Below are positions 12,301-23,367 of a stretch of 64,000 nucleotides of DNA, in pieces. The notes under the pieces are model-generated. The model worked only from the letters and a program-made list of their open reading frames with translations, was not told the origin of the DNA and made no database searches. Each line of letters opens with the position of its first letter. Positions within the stretch are counted from its first letter, which is position 1. Origin of the DNA: Rhizopus sp. PT2906 (Eukaryota; Mucoromycota; Mucoromycetes; Mucorales; Rhizopodaceae); assembly GCA_025529335.1 (NCBI GenBank), contig JAMYHX010000222.1, forward strand, positions 1 through 64,000, given 5' to 3'. The translations under genes and the position numbers were made by a program.

Positions 12301-13632
12301 TCTAATCCACCCAAGCAAGAGCAGCAGGGACAACATCAGACAGTTCAACCTATGCTGTCGATCAATAAGCGTGTGATTGTACCTAAAGCTACGGCTGTAA
12401 ACGAAGCAGAAATGCCGAGTATGGAAAAGCTATTCGCACCTCATTCTGACAATTGGAAAGAGCTAGAGACAGTCAAGGCGTTGATAGACAGACAACTGAA
12501 GGCAGAAACAACCCAAACAAAACCCGTGGCAACGGTATGTCGAACTTTACCTGCTTGTACCAAGGTGGACTATGAGCTTCCAAGAGTATTCAGATTGTTT
12601 TTGTCTCAGCTTGGATTCCTTTTACCACAAAATCGTGAACATATCATTCCGTTAAAGATGAATGATACTGTTGTTTCTGAAATGGAGGCATTAGACATGC
12701 TGAGCGAGTAAGAAAATAGTGTGTGTACACGCGTCGGTTACTGATGTTATTATCTACGTGTAGACGTGACTGTATATCTGTCACTGTGTACTATGCAAAA
12801 TCTGGAGCCACAACGTGGTCTGAACTTGTAGAACAATTACCTACACCCAATGAACGATTTCAGCAGTTTATTCATTGTCTTGGCTGGACTGTAAGGTTGC
12901 CTATTAAAATCTTGATTAGAAACTAATGATGTCCATAGGTGGATCTTGAAAGTCACAAGGGTTATAAAGGACGGTTGACACCGTCTGTTTGTGATACGAC
13001 CACTTATTATTCTGACAGAATCGTCGAGTTTGTTGCACATAACCCTTACTTTTTGAAGCGGCCTGTAGATGGGGCTGATGTGAACAGTTTGCATCAACAG
13101 GCAACGGTCGATGATCACACATGTATTATTTGGATAGAGGATTTAGCAGACTATCAGACTTTGGCAGAGCGTATTAAGCAAAATACAGCAACTAACTCGA
13201 AGCTGATGGTTTATATATTTATTAACCCACTTAAACACACGTCGGACACACTCTATTGGATCCGTATTTATGTACCATCCAAGGGAGCCAGTCAACGACT
13301 TTATGAGAACATGATGGTAATTGAATTCCATATCTTTTCTGTTATATACTCATGTTATCATAGATCCTTGGCCCACTTGTAGATGGCATTGTCGTCAGTC
13401 GACATGCTTTAGGATCTATGGTTCGAAGAACAGCGATCTCTGCTCATCAAGCATGTAGAGTAGTGATGGATACATTTACCAGACCTTATATTGTACGTAA
13501 AGAGTACATAAAAGAAATGACGCATAGACACCGTACGACCTTACCCATATCAGAGTAAGTCATTAATGTAATACTCTCTTTATAAATCTAATCTATTATA
13601 GATTTTACCATGATTTATTTTCAGGAAAGTAA
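9376..13632 (+). CDS. ralgapb: RalGAP-beta homologue (Ral GTPase-activating protein subunit beta)
   Basis: Large regulatory subunit that in animals pairs with a RalGAP-alpha catalytic subunit. 1235 aa. Exons: 9376-9424, 9482-10128, 10200-10997, 11056-11112, 11161-11322, 11376-11474, 11539-12707, 12764-12890, 12939-13316, 13364-13554, 13602-13632, all phase-consistent. The N-terminus (MFLDWIAQLRLL, then HVKWFMEVIGQSFNLPLED) and the C-terminal GAP-related domain (FLSQLGFLLPQN, FIHCLGWTVDLESHKGYKG, LGPLVDGIVVSRHALGS, then FYHDLFSGK) follow the RalGAP-beta pattern as I know it. A Pro/Ser/Gln-rich linker lies near residues 670-740. Frame and phase chose the acceptor at 11160 over the one at 11208. 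It diverges from the RapGAP gene, so two GTPase-activating functions may share a promoter. Confidence 0.9.
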
Positions 13633-13816
13633 TGAATAAAAAGCTTATTTTGATTCCCACGATTTGTTCCATGAATGTCTTTTTCTAAGCAGTCACATAG
13701 AAAAAGCTGGAAATGTTGTGTTTGAATTTTGTAAGGGCTTTCTTGAATAAATGCGGGCAGGGAGCTACACCCCCTCTCTCTTTTCTTTTCTTCATTTCAC
13801 ATCAAAAATATTAATT

Positions 13817-14303
13817 ATGGTAAATATAAAAAGGGAAACAATGATTGAAGAATCATTTATTTATTCTGTTTAGTCTGCTGCTGGTAAGCTCAAGAGCATC
13901 GTTCCTCTTCTTGACCGTGTTTTGGTTCAACGTATCAAGCCTCAACAAGTAAAGATTTGATTGTGATATGTCAAAAAAGAGGATAACTAACTGTTTCTAT
14001 TAGCAAACCGCTGCTGGTATCTATATCCCAGAAAAGGCTCAAGAAACTTTGAACGAAGGTGTTGTCATTGCTGTTGGTAAGGGTGCTCTTGACAAGGAGG
14101 GTAAACATATTCCTCTTCAAGTAAATGCTGGTGATAAGGTCATCCTTCCTCCTTTTGGTGGAAGCTCTGTCAAGGTTCAAGGAGAGGTAAGTTATCGAGA
14201 GAGAGAGAGAGATAAGAGAGAAAGAGGGCAGTTTTGACTGATATTTATATAGGAATACCTCTTATTCCGTGACTCTGAAATCCTTGCCAAGGTTGTTGAA
14301 TAA
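13817..14303 (+). CDS. hsp10: Mitochondrial HSP10 (GroES-type co-chaperonin)
   Basis: Lid of the mitochondrial Hsp60 folding chamber. 103 aa. Exons: the ATG alone (13817-13819), 13874-13948, 14004-14186, 14253-14303. The protein reads M-SAAGKLKSIVPLLDRVLVQR, IKPQQTAAGIYIPEKAQ (mobile loop region), then GDKVILPPFGGSSVKV and EYLLFRDSEILAKVVE, the complete family fold at the usual length. The first intron begins immediately after the start codon (ATG then GTAAAT). CTCTC runs precede the gene. It is followed at once by KAE1 on the same strand. Confidence 0.95.
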
Positions 14304-14453
14304 ATAAAAAAAAAGAAAAAAAAAAGAGCGGCAAAAACCCACCTTTGTATAATATTCCTTTTCTTTACAACTTGTAACTCCATATCACAGATATAATAGA
14401 AATAAACGTGACGTCCTTTTTATTTCTCTCTCTTTCTTTTATAATTATTTTCA

Positions 14454-15583
14454 ATGGTTATCGCAATTGGCTTTGAGGGATCAGCAAATAAGTTGGGTGT
14501 GGGTATTATACGACACGAAGGAGATCAAGTGGACATATTGGCCAATGTCAGAGATACTTACATTACACCCCCTGGCCAAGGATTTTTGCCTCGAGACACA
14601 GCACAACATCACCGAGATTGTATACTTGATGTCACTCAAAAGGCATTAAAGCAAGCCAACATATCAACTCAAGATATTGACGTGATTTGCTACACCAAGG
14701 GACCAGGCATGGGTGCACCATTACTCTCGGTTGCACTTGTCGCTCGTACTTTATCCTTATTGTGGAATAAGCCTTTGGTAGGCGTGAATCACTGTGTTGG
14801 ACGTAGAGTATATATAGCTTGGTCATAATTGCGACATTCGCTCACCTTTTTTTTTTTTAGATATTGAAATGGGCATAGAAGTAACAAAGGCAAAGAACCC
14901 GGTTGTTCTTTATGTCAGTGGAGGAAATACACAGGTCATTGCTTATTCACAACAGTGTTATCGCATCTTTGGTGAAACATTGGATATTGCAGTAGGCAAT
15001 TGTTTAGATCGATTTGCTCGTATCTTAAACTTGTCAAATGACCCAAGTCCTGGATATAATATCGAGCAATATGCCAAAAGGTAATTTCATTAAAGTGTGC
15101 CCGGAATTGATCATAACTTTTATATAAAGGGGTAAAAAATACATCCCTTTACCTTACACAGTCAAAGGGATGGACGTGTCATTCTCGGGCATTTTATCTC
15201 ATATTGAAAAGATTGCCAAGGAAGAATTACCCAAGGGTGAGATCACGCCTGAGGACTTGTGTTTCTCGCTTCAAGAGACCGTTTTTGCCATGTTGGTTGA
15301 GATCACAGAACGCACTATGGCTCATGTTGAATCCAATGAGGTGCTCTTAGTAGGTGGTGTTGGCTGTAACATACGATTACAGGAAATGATGGGTGAAATG
15401 GCAAAGCAACGAAATGGTGTTGTATGCGCTACGGATGATAGGTTCTGTATTGATAATGGTATCATGATTGCTCATGCAGGCTTGTTGGCCTACAAGACTG
15501 GATTCACGACACCATTAGAAGAAAGCACGGTGACACAGAGATTTAGGACAGACCAAGTTAAAATTGCATGGAGAGAAAATTAA
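14454..15583 (+). CDS. kae1: KAE1, tRNA N6-threonylcarbamoyladenosine transferase subunit
   Basis: Catalytic subunit of the KEOPS/EKC complex that adds threonylcarbamoyl to A37 of ANN-decoding tRNAs. 340 aa. Exons 14454-14802, 14861-15080, 15130-15583. ASKHA-fold features: IAIGFEGSANKLGVG at the N-terminus, TKGPGMGAPL, the metal-binding HCVGHIEMG (formed across the first intron junction), YVSGGNTQVIAY, and late GGVGCN and MIAHAG motifs. The length is normal for the eukaryotic/archaeal type and it lacks a mitochondrial presequence, so it is the cytosolic Kae1 rather than Qri7. Confidence 0.95.
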
Positions 15584-15616
15584 CCCTGATTTTTTTTTTT
15601 TATTTTTATTTAAAAA

Positions 15617-16462
15617 ATGGCCAATAATTCCCAAAACGATCATTCAATAAATGAACAAGTAATAGAACAAAGTAGAATAATACTGGAAGAACGCTGTGAA
15701 ATCACAACAAAACATAGATCTTTTCAAGAGAGTCATGAGCAAATAGTTGTAACTCACAAACACAAAAAAAAGAAGGAAAAAGAGAGAGATTCGAATGATG
15801 AAGAAAGGAAAGCCAAACGAGCTCCTCTCATGTTCTTTTATACAAGGGCATACATATCATTAAGTGGACACACTATTGATTTCTATGGTGCAAAGGAAGA
15901 TCCCTTTGTGCTTCCACAGATGCGATCGATGAGACAAGAACGTGACGGAAAGCATTATCACATTACGGTGATTAACCATATTGAAGTGCGAAGGTTGACA
16001 CCGGGTCTGATAGAAGAAGGCGTATCCAACCGAAATAAGCATCTGGCAGCTTTAAAGTGTATATATGAAAAGGTGATTGATCACTTTGGTGGCCCAGAGC
16101 AATGGGAAGCACCCATCGATCTTGGCCTTGGCCGTCGTATCAGTGAGGATAATGCTGCTGTTAGTTACTACCGTGTCATCTATTGGCCACTTGGACAGAG
16201 TATGCGAAAGTACTTTGGACTTGATTTCACAAATTTTCATGTCACCTCTGGATTCTTCCCCTATGATGTTCATGAATACAAAGGACCAGGTACTCTCATG
16301 TGCTTACAAGAGGATCAGCCTTGTAGTAAAGAACAAGCTGATCTTTTAGTCTCTGTTGCTAGTCATTATAGACATGATAAGGAGTTTCTAAGTAAACTTT
16401 ATCAGACATGTCAAAGAAATCAATATATCCATCAGCTACATGAAGTTCAAAGGTGGCTTTGA
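15617..16462 (+). CDS. 2H-phosphoesterase-like protein
   Basis: Single-exon 281-aa protein. After a charged, Lys-rich N-terminus (residues 1-75) comes a globular domain with two H-x-T motifs, YHITVINH (about residue 113) and NFHVTSGF (about residue 210). Paired H-x-T/S motifs are the catalytic signature of 2H phosphoesterases (LigT/cyclic phosphodiesterase type), which act on 2'-3' cyclic phosphate or related RNA ends. The spacing of about 100 residues fits that fold. It starts 34 nt after the KAE1 stop and precedes the tRNase Z gene, so a role in RNA end processing is attractive but unproven. It has some similarity in style to fungal Swiss-army-knife RNA-repair proteins. Specific substrate unknown. 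Confidence 0.6.
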   Translation: MANNSQNDHSINEQVIEQSRIILEERCEITTKHRSFQESHEQIVVTHKHKKKKEKERDSNDEERKAKRAPLMFFYTRAYISLSGHTIDFYGAKEDPFVLPQMRSMRQERDGKHYHITVINHIEVRRLTPGLIEEGVSNRNKHLAALKCIYEKVIDHFGGPEQWEAPIDLGLGRRISEDNAAVSYYRVIYWPLGQSMRKYFGLDFTNFHVTSGFFPYDVHEYKGPGTLMCLQEDQPCSKEQADLLVSVASHYRHDKEFLSKLYQTCQRNQYIHQLHEVQRWL

Positions 16463-16561
16463 TAAATATTTATATGAAGGAAACAATAAATAAGATATAG
16501 AATTTCACCCTCAAAATTTTTATTTTTTTTTACTACTATTCTTTTTTTTTTTCATTAGTGC

Positions 16562-19334
16562 ATGCTATTTGCTCAGCAATTTAGCATCGCATTCAGAAGG
16601 GTCAGATATCAGTTTACGTTATTACAACAACAACAACAAAGACGAGGCATGAAGGCATTCATTCAGATCGTAGGACAACACACACCTGAAGGACCTCCAA
16701 GTATTGTCGTACACTATGATGCACAGCGTTATATATTCAACGTTAGAGAAGGAACACAACGACTGTGCGTACAAGAAAAGGTCAGACTGGGTAAAGCCAA
16801 TCAGATATTCGTCACAAGAACAACCTGGGATTGTCTCGGCGGTCTTCCCGGTCTCTTGTTGACCTTGACTGACGCGGGGGTTCGGAAGATTAACCTATAC
16901 GGTGGAAAAAACTTGGCACACTTTATTGCAGCTACGCGTCGATTTGCATTTAGGTAAACACCGTAAAAAAGAGGAGTGATCGGATTCATTCATCGATTAT
17001 AGAACAAACTCATCGTTGAGTGTCAAGGAATTTGATGAGGAAAAGATGAATGAATTCAAAGACAATAACTTGACTATCCAGCCTGTTATCGTTTTACCCA
17101 AAAGGGCTGGTCAGAAACGAGCATTTGATAGTATCGAAGATGATGATGACGCTATGAGTTCTAGTGTATCAGAGACAGATGAGAAACCATCTATTAAACA
17201 GTTGAAGGATAAAGAGGCTGATGATTACAGACAAAAAGTTATTTCAGCCATGTTTAGCGATAAGGGCGATAATGACAAGTCTAAGAGTAAGCCAAAAACG
17301 GCCATTGACGCTGAGTGCGCTCCTAGAGAACAACATCCGTTGACCGAAGAGGTCCCAGAAGCATTGATGAACGGCCGAAATAGCTATCTGAGATCACCTC
17401 TACCAGAGACTTCACCCTATCCAGCGGCTATTACCTATATCTGCCGTGGACCCTCGTTACCTAGAAAGTTTAATAAGGATGCAGCCTTGGCTTTAGGAAT
17501 AAAGCCTGGGCCACTCTATGGTAAATTGCATAAAGGTATGGATATCACTTTAGAAGACGGTCGAGTTATCACTCAAGACATGGTCTGTGATCCTCCTCGA
17601 CCTGGACATTCCTTCATACTTGTTGATTGTCCCAGTACAGCCTATATTGAGGGGCTGATTGAATCCGAAAAGTTCAAGGAATATCAAATGGGAGGCAAAT
17701 ATCAAGTAAACACAATCCTCCATTTGCTTGGTAAAGATGTGATTCATGACCCAAGATACAAAAAATGGGTTGCTTCATTTGACGAAAATACAGATGTAAG
17801 TCGAAATTGCTTTTGTGAAAAAAAAAGAAAAGAGTTGCCAATGTTGTTTATCTAGCACATATTTAGTTCCGAAGAGATTTGTAAACAGGATGCTCAATTT
17901 ACGTCTCAGGCTTTATGTCAAGTGAAATTATCAAAACTGGATGACAGGATATTTGCTATTCCAAAATATAGCAATACACCTGAGCGGGACCTTTCATCTG
18001 TGGAAGGACTTCCAGCAAAGAGTTTTGCACTTGATAATATGGCAATTTACAACCTAGAGCCCAAGCGATATTTGGAGTACAGTAACCAACCAGTGTTTGA
18101 TCATATGAATACAGAGCTAGAATCAATCAAGGCGATTGAAAATAATGAAGAGTATAAAGAAGCTGTAGCCAAAGCAAGAGCAGAGGCATCCAAAGTGGAC
18201 ATTAGCGGCCGTTTCCCAGGTGATGATATAGAGATCGTAACCTTGGGTACGGGAAGTTCGATTCCTTCAAAATATAGAAACGGTAAATAGAAGCGGTCTA
18301 GAAATGAATTTGTTCTGACATGTACAACTGTAGTCAGTGCAACCCTCGTCAAAATCCCCGACTACGGGTCTATTATGTTGGATGCAGGTGAAGGCACGTT
18401 TGGTCAGATGATACGTCGGTTTGGTATACAACAGGTAGATGACGAGTTACGGTTACTTGATTGTATCTTTGTCTCTCATTTGCATGCTGATCATCACTTG
18501 GGCGTTATTCAACTCATCAGAAAGTGGTTCCGAGTGAATACGAATGAAGCATCCGCTCTTACGGTGATTGCACCTCGCGTATATAATGATTGGATAAATG
18601 AATATATTCAAGTAGAATCTTTTGGAAAAGGAACAAGAAGGAGGATTCGCTTTCTTTCAAGTGAATATCTTGTTCATTTATACGAAAAGAGCCCTTCAAA
18701 GAAAGTACCTGTGTAAGTGATTGTGATGAAAAAAGTGGCTGAAGGCATTAAAATTTTTGTTAGGTTACATGAAATACAGGATAGATTAGGTTTATCGGTT
18801 ATTAAACCTATTGAAGTTATTCACTGTCGATGGGCCTATGGGTTGTCGATTGAGCATAAAGATGGGTGGAAAATAGTGTGAGTGTGTGTAATTGTTTACT
18901 TTTATCTTTATTATTGAACAACATCAATAGATACTCTGGTGACACTAGGCCATGTAACAAGTTGATCGACCATGGTCAAAACGCTACTTTATTAATACAT
19001 GAAGCCACATTTGACGACATAGAAAAGGAAAAGGCCATAGAGAAAAGACATTCAACGACAGGAGAAGCAGTAGATGTGGGTCAAAGGTATATTTATAAAT
19101 TGAATCACAATTAATGGTTTACTAAAGAAGCCATGTAGAATGAATGCCCGATATACTTTATTAAATCATTTCAGTCAAAGATATCCAAAGATACCAGGTC
19201 TGTCAGGGAAGCAAGAGAATATATGCTTCAGCTTTGATTTAATGTCTGTGCTCATCAAGCAAATGCCTATTTTACCCAAGTTTACAGATGCAATGCAGTT
19301 GTTATTTGAAGAAGAGGAGGATGATAAAGAATAA
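16562..19334 (+). CDS. trz1: Long-form tRNase Z (ELAC2/Trz1)
   Basis: Endonuclease that removes the 3' trailer of precursor tRNAs in nucleus and mitochondria. 818 aa. Exons 16562-16953, 17003-17795, 17856-18282, 18334-18712, 18764-18877, 18931-19086, 19139-19334. The N-terminal pseudo-domain has TTWDCLGGLPGLLLTLTDAG. The C-terminal metallo-beta-lactamase half has LGTGSSIPSKYRN, LDAGEGTFGQM, the Zn-binding SHLHADHHLG, YSGDTRPC and HEATFDD, then a late FSQRYPKIP (HxxxR-like motif region). An acidic linker lies near residues 155-200. Upstream in-frame ATGs add an Arg-rich N-terminus that could target mitochondria, with a second ATG (16649) as a shorter start, as known for dual-localised tRNase Z. 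Confidence 0.93.
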
Positions 19335-19491
19335 ATCATTTGACTTTTAGACCGATATTCTTTTTCATGTGTTACCTGTTTATTTTGATGATGAAACTTT
19401 TCTATCATGCGCTTAAAAGCTTTTTTTTTTCTTTTTTTTTTTTCTTTTTTCTTTTTTTGCTCTCTTTCTCTCTTTCTTTCTAATAAAAAAA

Positions 19492-19705
19492 ATGGCTGAT
19501 ATTGAGATTCCTCCAACTGAAAAAGTAGTTGAATCACCTGTTGCTCCTATTACTAGTACTAGTACTAGTGCTGCGCGTAAGTATATGCAATATAGTTAAG
19601 GCAACCTTATGCTTATTATGGTTATAGCCGCCTCTGCTGAAAGTGTGTTGGCCACTCCTCCTCCTTCCACTACCAGTACTACTGCCTCGGCTCCTACTAC
19701 TGCAC

Positions 19706-19738
<33 letters not shown>

Positions 19739-20582
19739 ACGCACCTGCACCTGCTGCAGCTACTCCTACTGCTGCTGCTACTGCCAAGAGTACTCAAAAC
19801 CATTCTTATACTTCTCCAAACATTAAATTTGAAGACAGTGAGTATAGAAATAACGACTGGTTAGTGCTTTTTTTATTAACCCTCTCCTTAAAAAAGATCC
19901 TTCTGGCTATTTGAAAGCAAAGATTGAATCTCTTATTTACTGGGAATATCCTAAAAAGAGTGCCACTTTTTTGGCCAGTTCCCTTGGTCTCTTGGTCCTT
20001 ACGCAGTACTATTCCGTGTTACAGATTGTTGCAGGTATCTTTACTTTGGCTACTGGTATAAACTGGGTATATGTCAACCTTCATAAGCAAAGCCAAAGAA
20101 TCATTTCAAACAAGTCATCTCAAGACATTGTTAACCCTCATAACCACCGTCTTCAAGTTCAAAAAACCTATATCCCCCGAGAACGCGTCTTGCGTGCAGC
20201 TCATCTAACTACCGACGTTGCAGAGGTCGTTACACAGCACGTGACACGATTAGTCTTGATTGAAGATAATTTCCGCTCCCTTGTGGCATTCATTGTCTCC
20301 TTTTTTGTTTGGACTCTGGCTAAATATGTCTCTACCAAGTATCTCGTCGGTTTCTTCATCATTTCCGCTTTCACTTTACCTCGACTTTACCTTCAGAATA
20401 AGGAGTTAGTGGATGCCCATGTTGCTAGACAATCTCAAAATGCTCGCCAATTGGCTGAACAATATGGAAGTGTAGCCAATCAGAAGGCAAGAGAAATTGG
20501 CTGTCAAGTGAAGGACTTTATTCAAAAGAAGACCGGAAAGGCTACTGCCAGTGTAAATCAAGAAACAAAGAAATCTGAATAA
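19492..20582 (+). CDS. Reticulon-domain ER membrane protein
   Basis: ER-tubule-shaping reticulon homologue, 326 aa. Exons 19492-19576, 19628-19837, 19897-20582. The N-terminal 100 residues are Thr/Ala/Pro low complexity encoded partly by an (ACT)n repeat. The reticulon homology domain begins at IESLIYWEYPKKSATF and carries two long hydrophobic hairpins (ASSLGLLVLTQYYSVLQIVA... and LVAFIVSFFVWTLAKY...), separated by a hydrophilic loop with YIPRERVLRAA. The C-terminal tail is charged and Lys-rich, ending KKSE, which resembles a dilysine-type retrieval region. The start ATG follows a T-rich leader. Confidence 0.88.
19706..19738 (+). repeat. (ACT)n coding microsatellite
   Basis: Trinucleotide run in exon 2 of the reticulon gene, encoding a poly-Thr stretch. 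Probably length-polymorphic. Confidence 0.85.
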
Positions 20583-20833
20583 AAGAAGCAAGACAACCAC
20601 ACGTTTTTCTATTTGTGTATAAATGCTTTAATGCGTCGTCTATCTTTGTTAAATATTTATAAATAAATCCCCTCTTTTTTTTTATTATAGTAAACAAAAT
20701 GATTGTCTCTGATAGGAGAGTATTTCATTGGATAACAACCTTATGCAAAAGCAGCGCCTATTTTTTTTTAATTCCTTCCTTTTTCTCTCCCTCCTCTTTA
20801 TTTTTTTCTTTTTTTGTTACGTTTCTTAATCTA

Positions 20834-21994
20834 ATGAGCAGATCAGATGTCAAATCAGAAGATATGCAACTGACAATCTCCAATTCAATCTCACAAAACA
20901 ATGTGGATCAATTAAAAGAAAAAGATCTTCCAAAAGAGGTCATTCCAACATTTATCTTTGAAACAAAATATGACAATACTCACTTTAGCCCTGAACCGCA
21001 CAAGCCATTCTTGTGTGTATACGAATTTTGTGTGGCATTGGAAGTGTTTTGTAAAAGCAAAAACATAGACATAGAAAAGCATTGGGCAAAACTGTTACTG
21101 AAAACGACGGCGCACAACTATGAACGGTTCATGTGGATTCATCTTCACTTGATCAATCAACCAAAGCTTAAACTCTCTTGGCAACAGGTCGTACAAAGGT
21201 TGATGCTCAAATACGATGATCCAAGGCGAACACAGGCTGTCAAGCGCGCTTTAAACATGTTTACCTTTAATCCCAACATAAAGCCTGAATCCATTGACGC
21301 TGCCAACAGACGATTCACAGCATATGTACACGAAACGCATTGTGATCCTTCAGAAGCGATACGTCTTTACTTGAAAGGAATGCCGACTCTATGTCGCGAG
21401 CTACTGGAGCTCACAATGGCCTATGATAGACACACTGGGTTCAATTATTGTCTGAACGATATTGTCCAGAGAGCGTCCGTATTTATCAATGCTAAATCGG
21501 ACGACTTTATCTTTTACTCCAAGACAGTACGTATCGCAGTTTCTTTGCCTCTAGATAAAGTTCAATCCAACCTTTGTGAATTCCATATCACATCTTCTCA
21601 TACAACAGCTGAATGTCCCGACTACACCATTTTGAAATACCCTTATTTGAGCTCCATGTCGGTCGAAAACGAGTTTTGTAAAATCTATCAACAAGTAAAG
21701 GCATTAGAGCCTATAAAAGATCAAGCGAATATGACAACAAATAAAACAACAGTCCAACACACAGATCCTGCGGTTCGACCATCCTATATACCTGATCTAC
21801 TACCAACCAGCGATGCTTCGATAAAGCAAGAGGAGTCAAGTGCAGAAACGCCACGTCAGGTTCAATGTTCTCAGTCAAAGTCGTCATCCTCACGACCCTC
21901 TAAACCATGTCATTTCTGCAGACAGCCATTTTATCCTGGGCATTTATTCGAATGTGAAGTTGTTCGTAAAAAGAAAAGAAAGACAGAACGTTAA
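20834..21994 (+). CDS. Gag-like protein with zinc-knuckle-like motif
   Basis: Single-exon 386-aa protein. The central part (residues about 80-200: HWAKLLLKTTAHNYERFMWI, LSWQQVVQRLMLKYDDP, AANRRFTAYVHE) has the pattern of the Ty3/Gypsy-type retrotransposon gag capsid region. The C-terminus has CHFCRQPFYPGHLFEC, a C-x2-C-x7-H-x3-C arrangement resembling but not matching the retroviral CCHC knuckle. No protease, reverse transcriptase or integrase frame follows and no LTRs were noticed. It could be a domesticated gag or a solo relic that has kept its frame. Start chosen at 20834 (MSRSDVKSE) because the in-frame ATG at 20699 adds a Phe-rich stretch typical of a translated T-rich leader. Confidence 0.55.
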   Translation: MSRSDVKSEDMQLTISNSISQNNVDQLKEKDLPKEVIPTFIFETKYDNTHFSPEPHKPFLCVYEFCVALEVFCKSKNIDIEKHWAKLLLKTTAHNYERFMWIHLHLINQPKLKLSWQQVVQRLMLKYDDPRRTQAVKRALNMFTFNPNIKPESIDAANRRFTAYVHETHCDPSEAIRLYLKGMPTLCRELLELTMAYDRHTGFNYCLNDIVQRASVFINAKSDDFIFYSKTVRIAVSLPLDKVQSNLCEFHITSSHTTAECPDYTILKYPYLSSMSVENEFCKIYQQVKALEPIKDQANMTTNKTTVQHTDPAVRPSYIPDLLPTSDASIKQEESSAETPRQVQCSQSKSSSSRPSKPCHFCRQPFYPGHLFECEVVRKKKRKTER

Positions 21995-22032
21995 AAAACT
22001 TCAAAAAAAGAGGAGGAGGAGGAATGCATTTA

Positions 22033-22929
22033 TTATTGAAGGATTGCCATAAAAGAAATCCAATAAAGTGTAGATTCAATGCCGTCCATATTTACTCTTT
22101 CATCATCCGCTTTTTCGGTCAATTCAAATTCAATCTCTTTAAATCCCTCAAATTCTAAAATAGCTTTAAAATCCTCTATGCTAATATAGAATTTAAATGT
22201 CTTGTCCGATGGTCTATAATACATTCCCGATCTATTAGAGATAACATGTCCTCCAGCCAGTATTCCTCCTGGTTTTATTAATCGTTTGATACGTCTAACA
22301 AACTCTTGATTCATTTCCATTGATGTGAATAAATGAAATATACTTCCAGCATGAGCCACAAAGATTTTTTTGGTATATTCACATAGTTCATCCGTAAATA
22401 GATCAGCCACAATAAACTTAATTGGGCAAGTGTCCATGTCCTTGAAGAGCTGAAAGCCACACTGAATATAAGCTGGATCAACGTCAACTCCAATTAGGTA
22501 TGACTTTGGATAACCATCGATATAGAGTTTACGCAAGTCAGTACCTATACTTTATTAGTTATACAACATGTTATACAACATGACTCTTACCAGTGCAACA
22601 TCCAATGTCCAACAAGAAGGGCTCCTGTCCCATTCGAACCAATTCTTGTCCATATTTTAGAATTCTATTATAAAAAAAGCGATAATAAACTCGGGAAAAG
22701 GCAAACTTGTATTTTTGAATGCACTTGTATTCTTTTAAATGTATAGATAAGATGCATTCACTTTATATGTTTCATTATTATTATTACTATTACTACTAAC
22801 AGCAAATAATTGCTTCTTGATGCTCATCAAATGCCTCTCAAGCTCTTGTCTGTCATTCATACCACAATAGGTATGGTACAGATCAAGCGTGAGGTCATCA
22901 ATCATCGGTCTATCTTGTTCCTGAGTCAT
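22033..22929 (-). CDS. SAM-dependent methyltransferase (fungal secondary-metabolite type)
   Basis: Class I methyltransferase, 262 aa. Exons in transcription order 22794-22929, 22591-22731, 22033-22544. The SAM-binding motif I is LLDIGCCTGTDLRKL, followed by IGVDVDPAYIQCGFQLF (motif II acidic residue) and IKFIVADLF. Then come the H-A-G-S-I-F-H-L-F segment and KPGGILAGGHVISNR. This motif set is the one seen in fungal methyltransferases of terpenoid/polyketide clusters, but no other biosynthetic gene is adjacent. The end of exon 1 is uncertain because it lies in an ATT/AGT microsatellite (22797 is an alternative end). The rest of the phasing is firm. Confidence 0.75.
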
Positions 22930-23367
22930 TTTAGAATTTTTAAAAAAAAAAAAAGTAGAAATAAAAGGAAGCAAAGCAAAATGAAATTCTGGCTGACATT
23001 TAATGGCTGAGAAAAGCGACAAGAGAACATTAGCCTAAAACAAGTTGAAAATAGAAATATAAACATGATTGACACATGATTGTAGACATATCTTACAACA
23101 ATTTCCATAGATTAAGAGCGGTCATTAAAAAATAAAGAAGCCTTCTATTATTTGTAATCGATGTACAGATTAACTTGATCACAAAGCTTGTTCAGGTACG
23201 CATCTGATAGTATTTCTATTGCTTTGTCCTGTGAAAAAGGAATGAAAACCCCCTTTCGAGATTAAAGAGAAACTATAAGAGATCTGATATTATTGTACTT
23301 CCAAATGCTTGAATCTAATTTGTCCCCACTTTTCTGGAAATAATTTGACCCACCTTTATCCTATTTA
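22930..23367. other. Spacer
   Basis: AT-rich promoter side of the methyltransferase gene. No gene seen. Confidence 0.5.

Noticed and set aside
20699..20833. Hydrophobic N-terminal extension of the gag-like ORF
   Set aside because: Reads as translated pyrimidine-rich leader. The downstream ATG at 20834 begins normal protein sequence.
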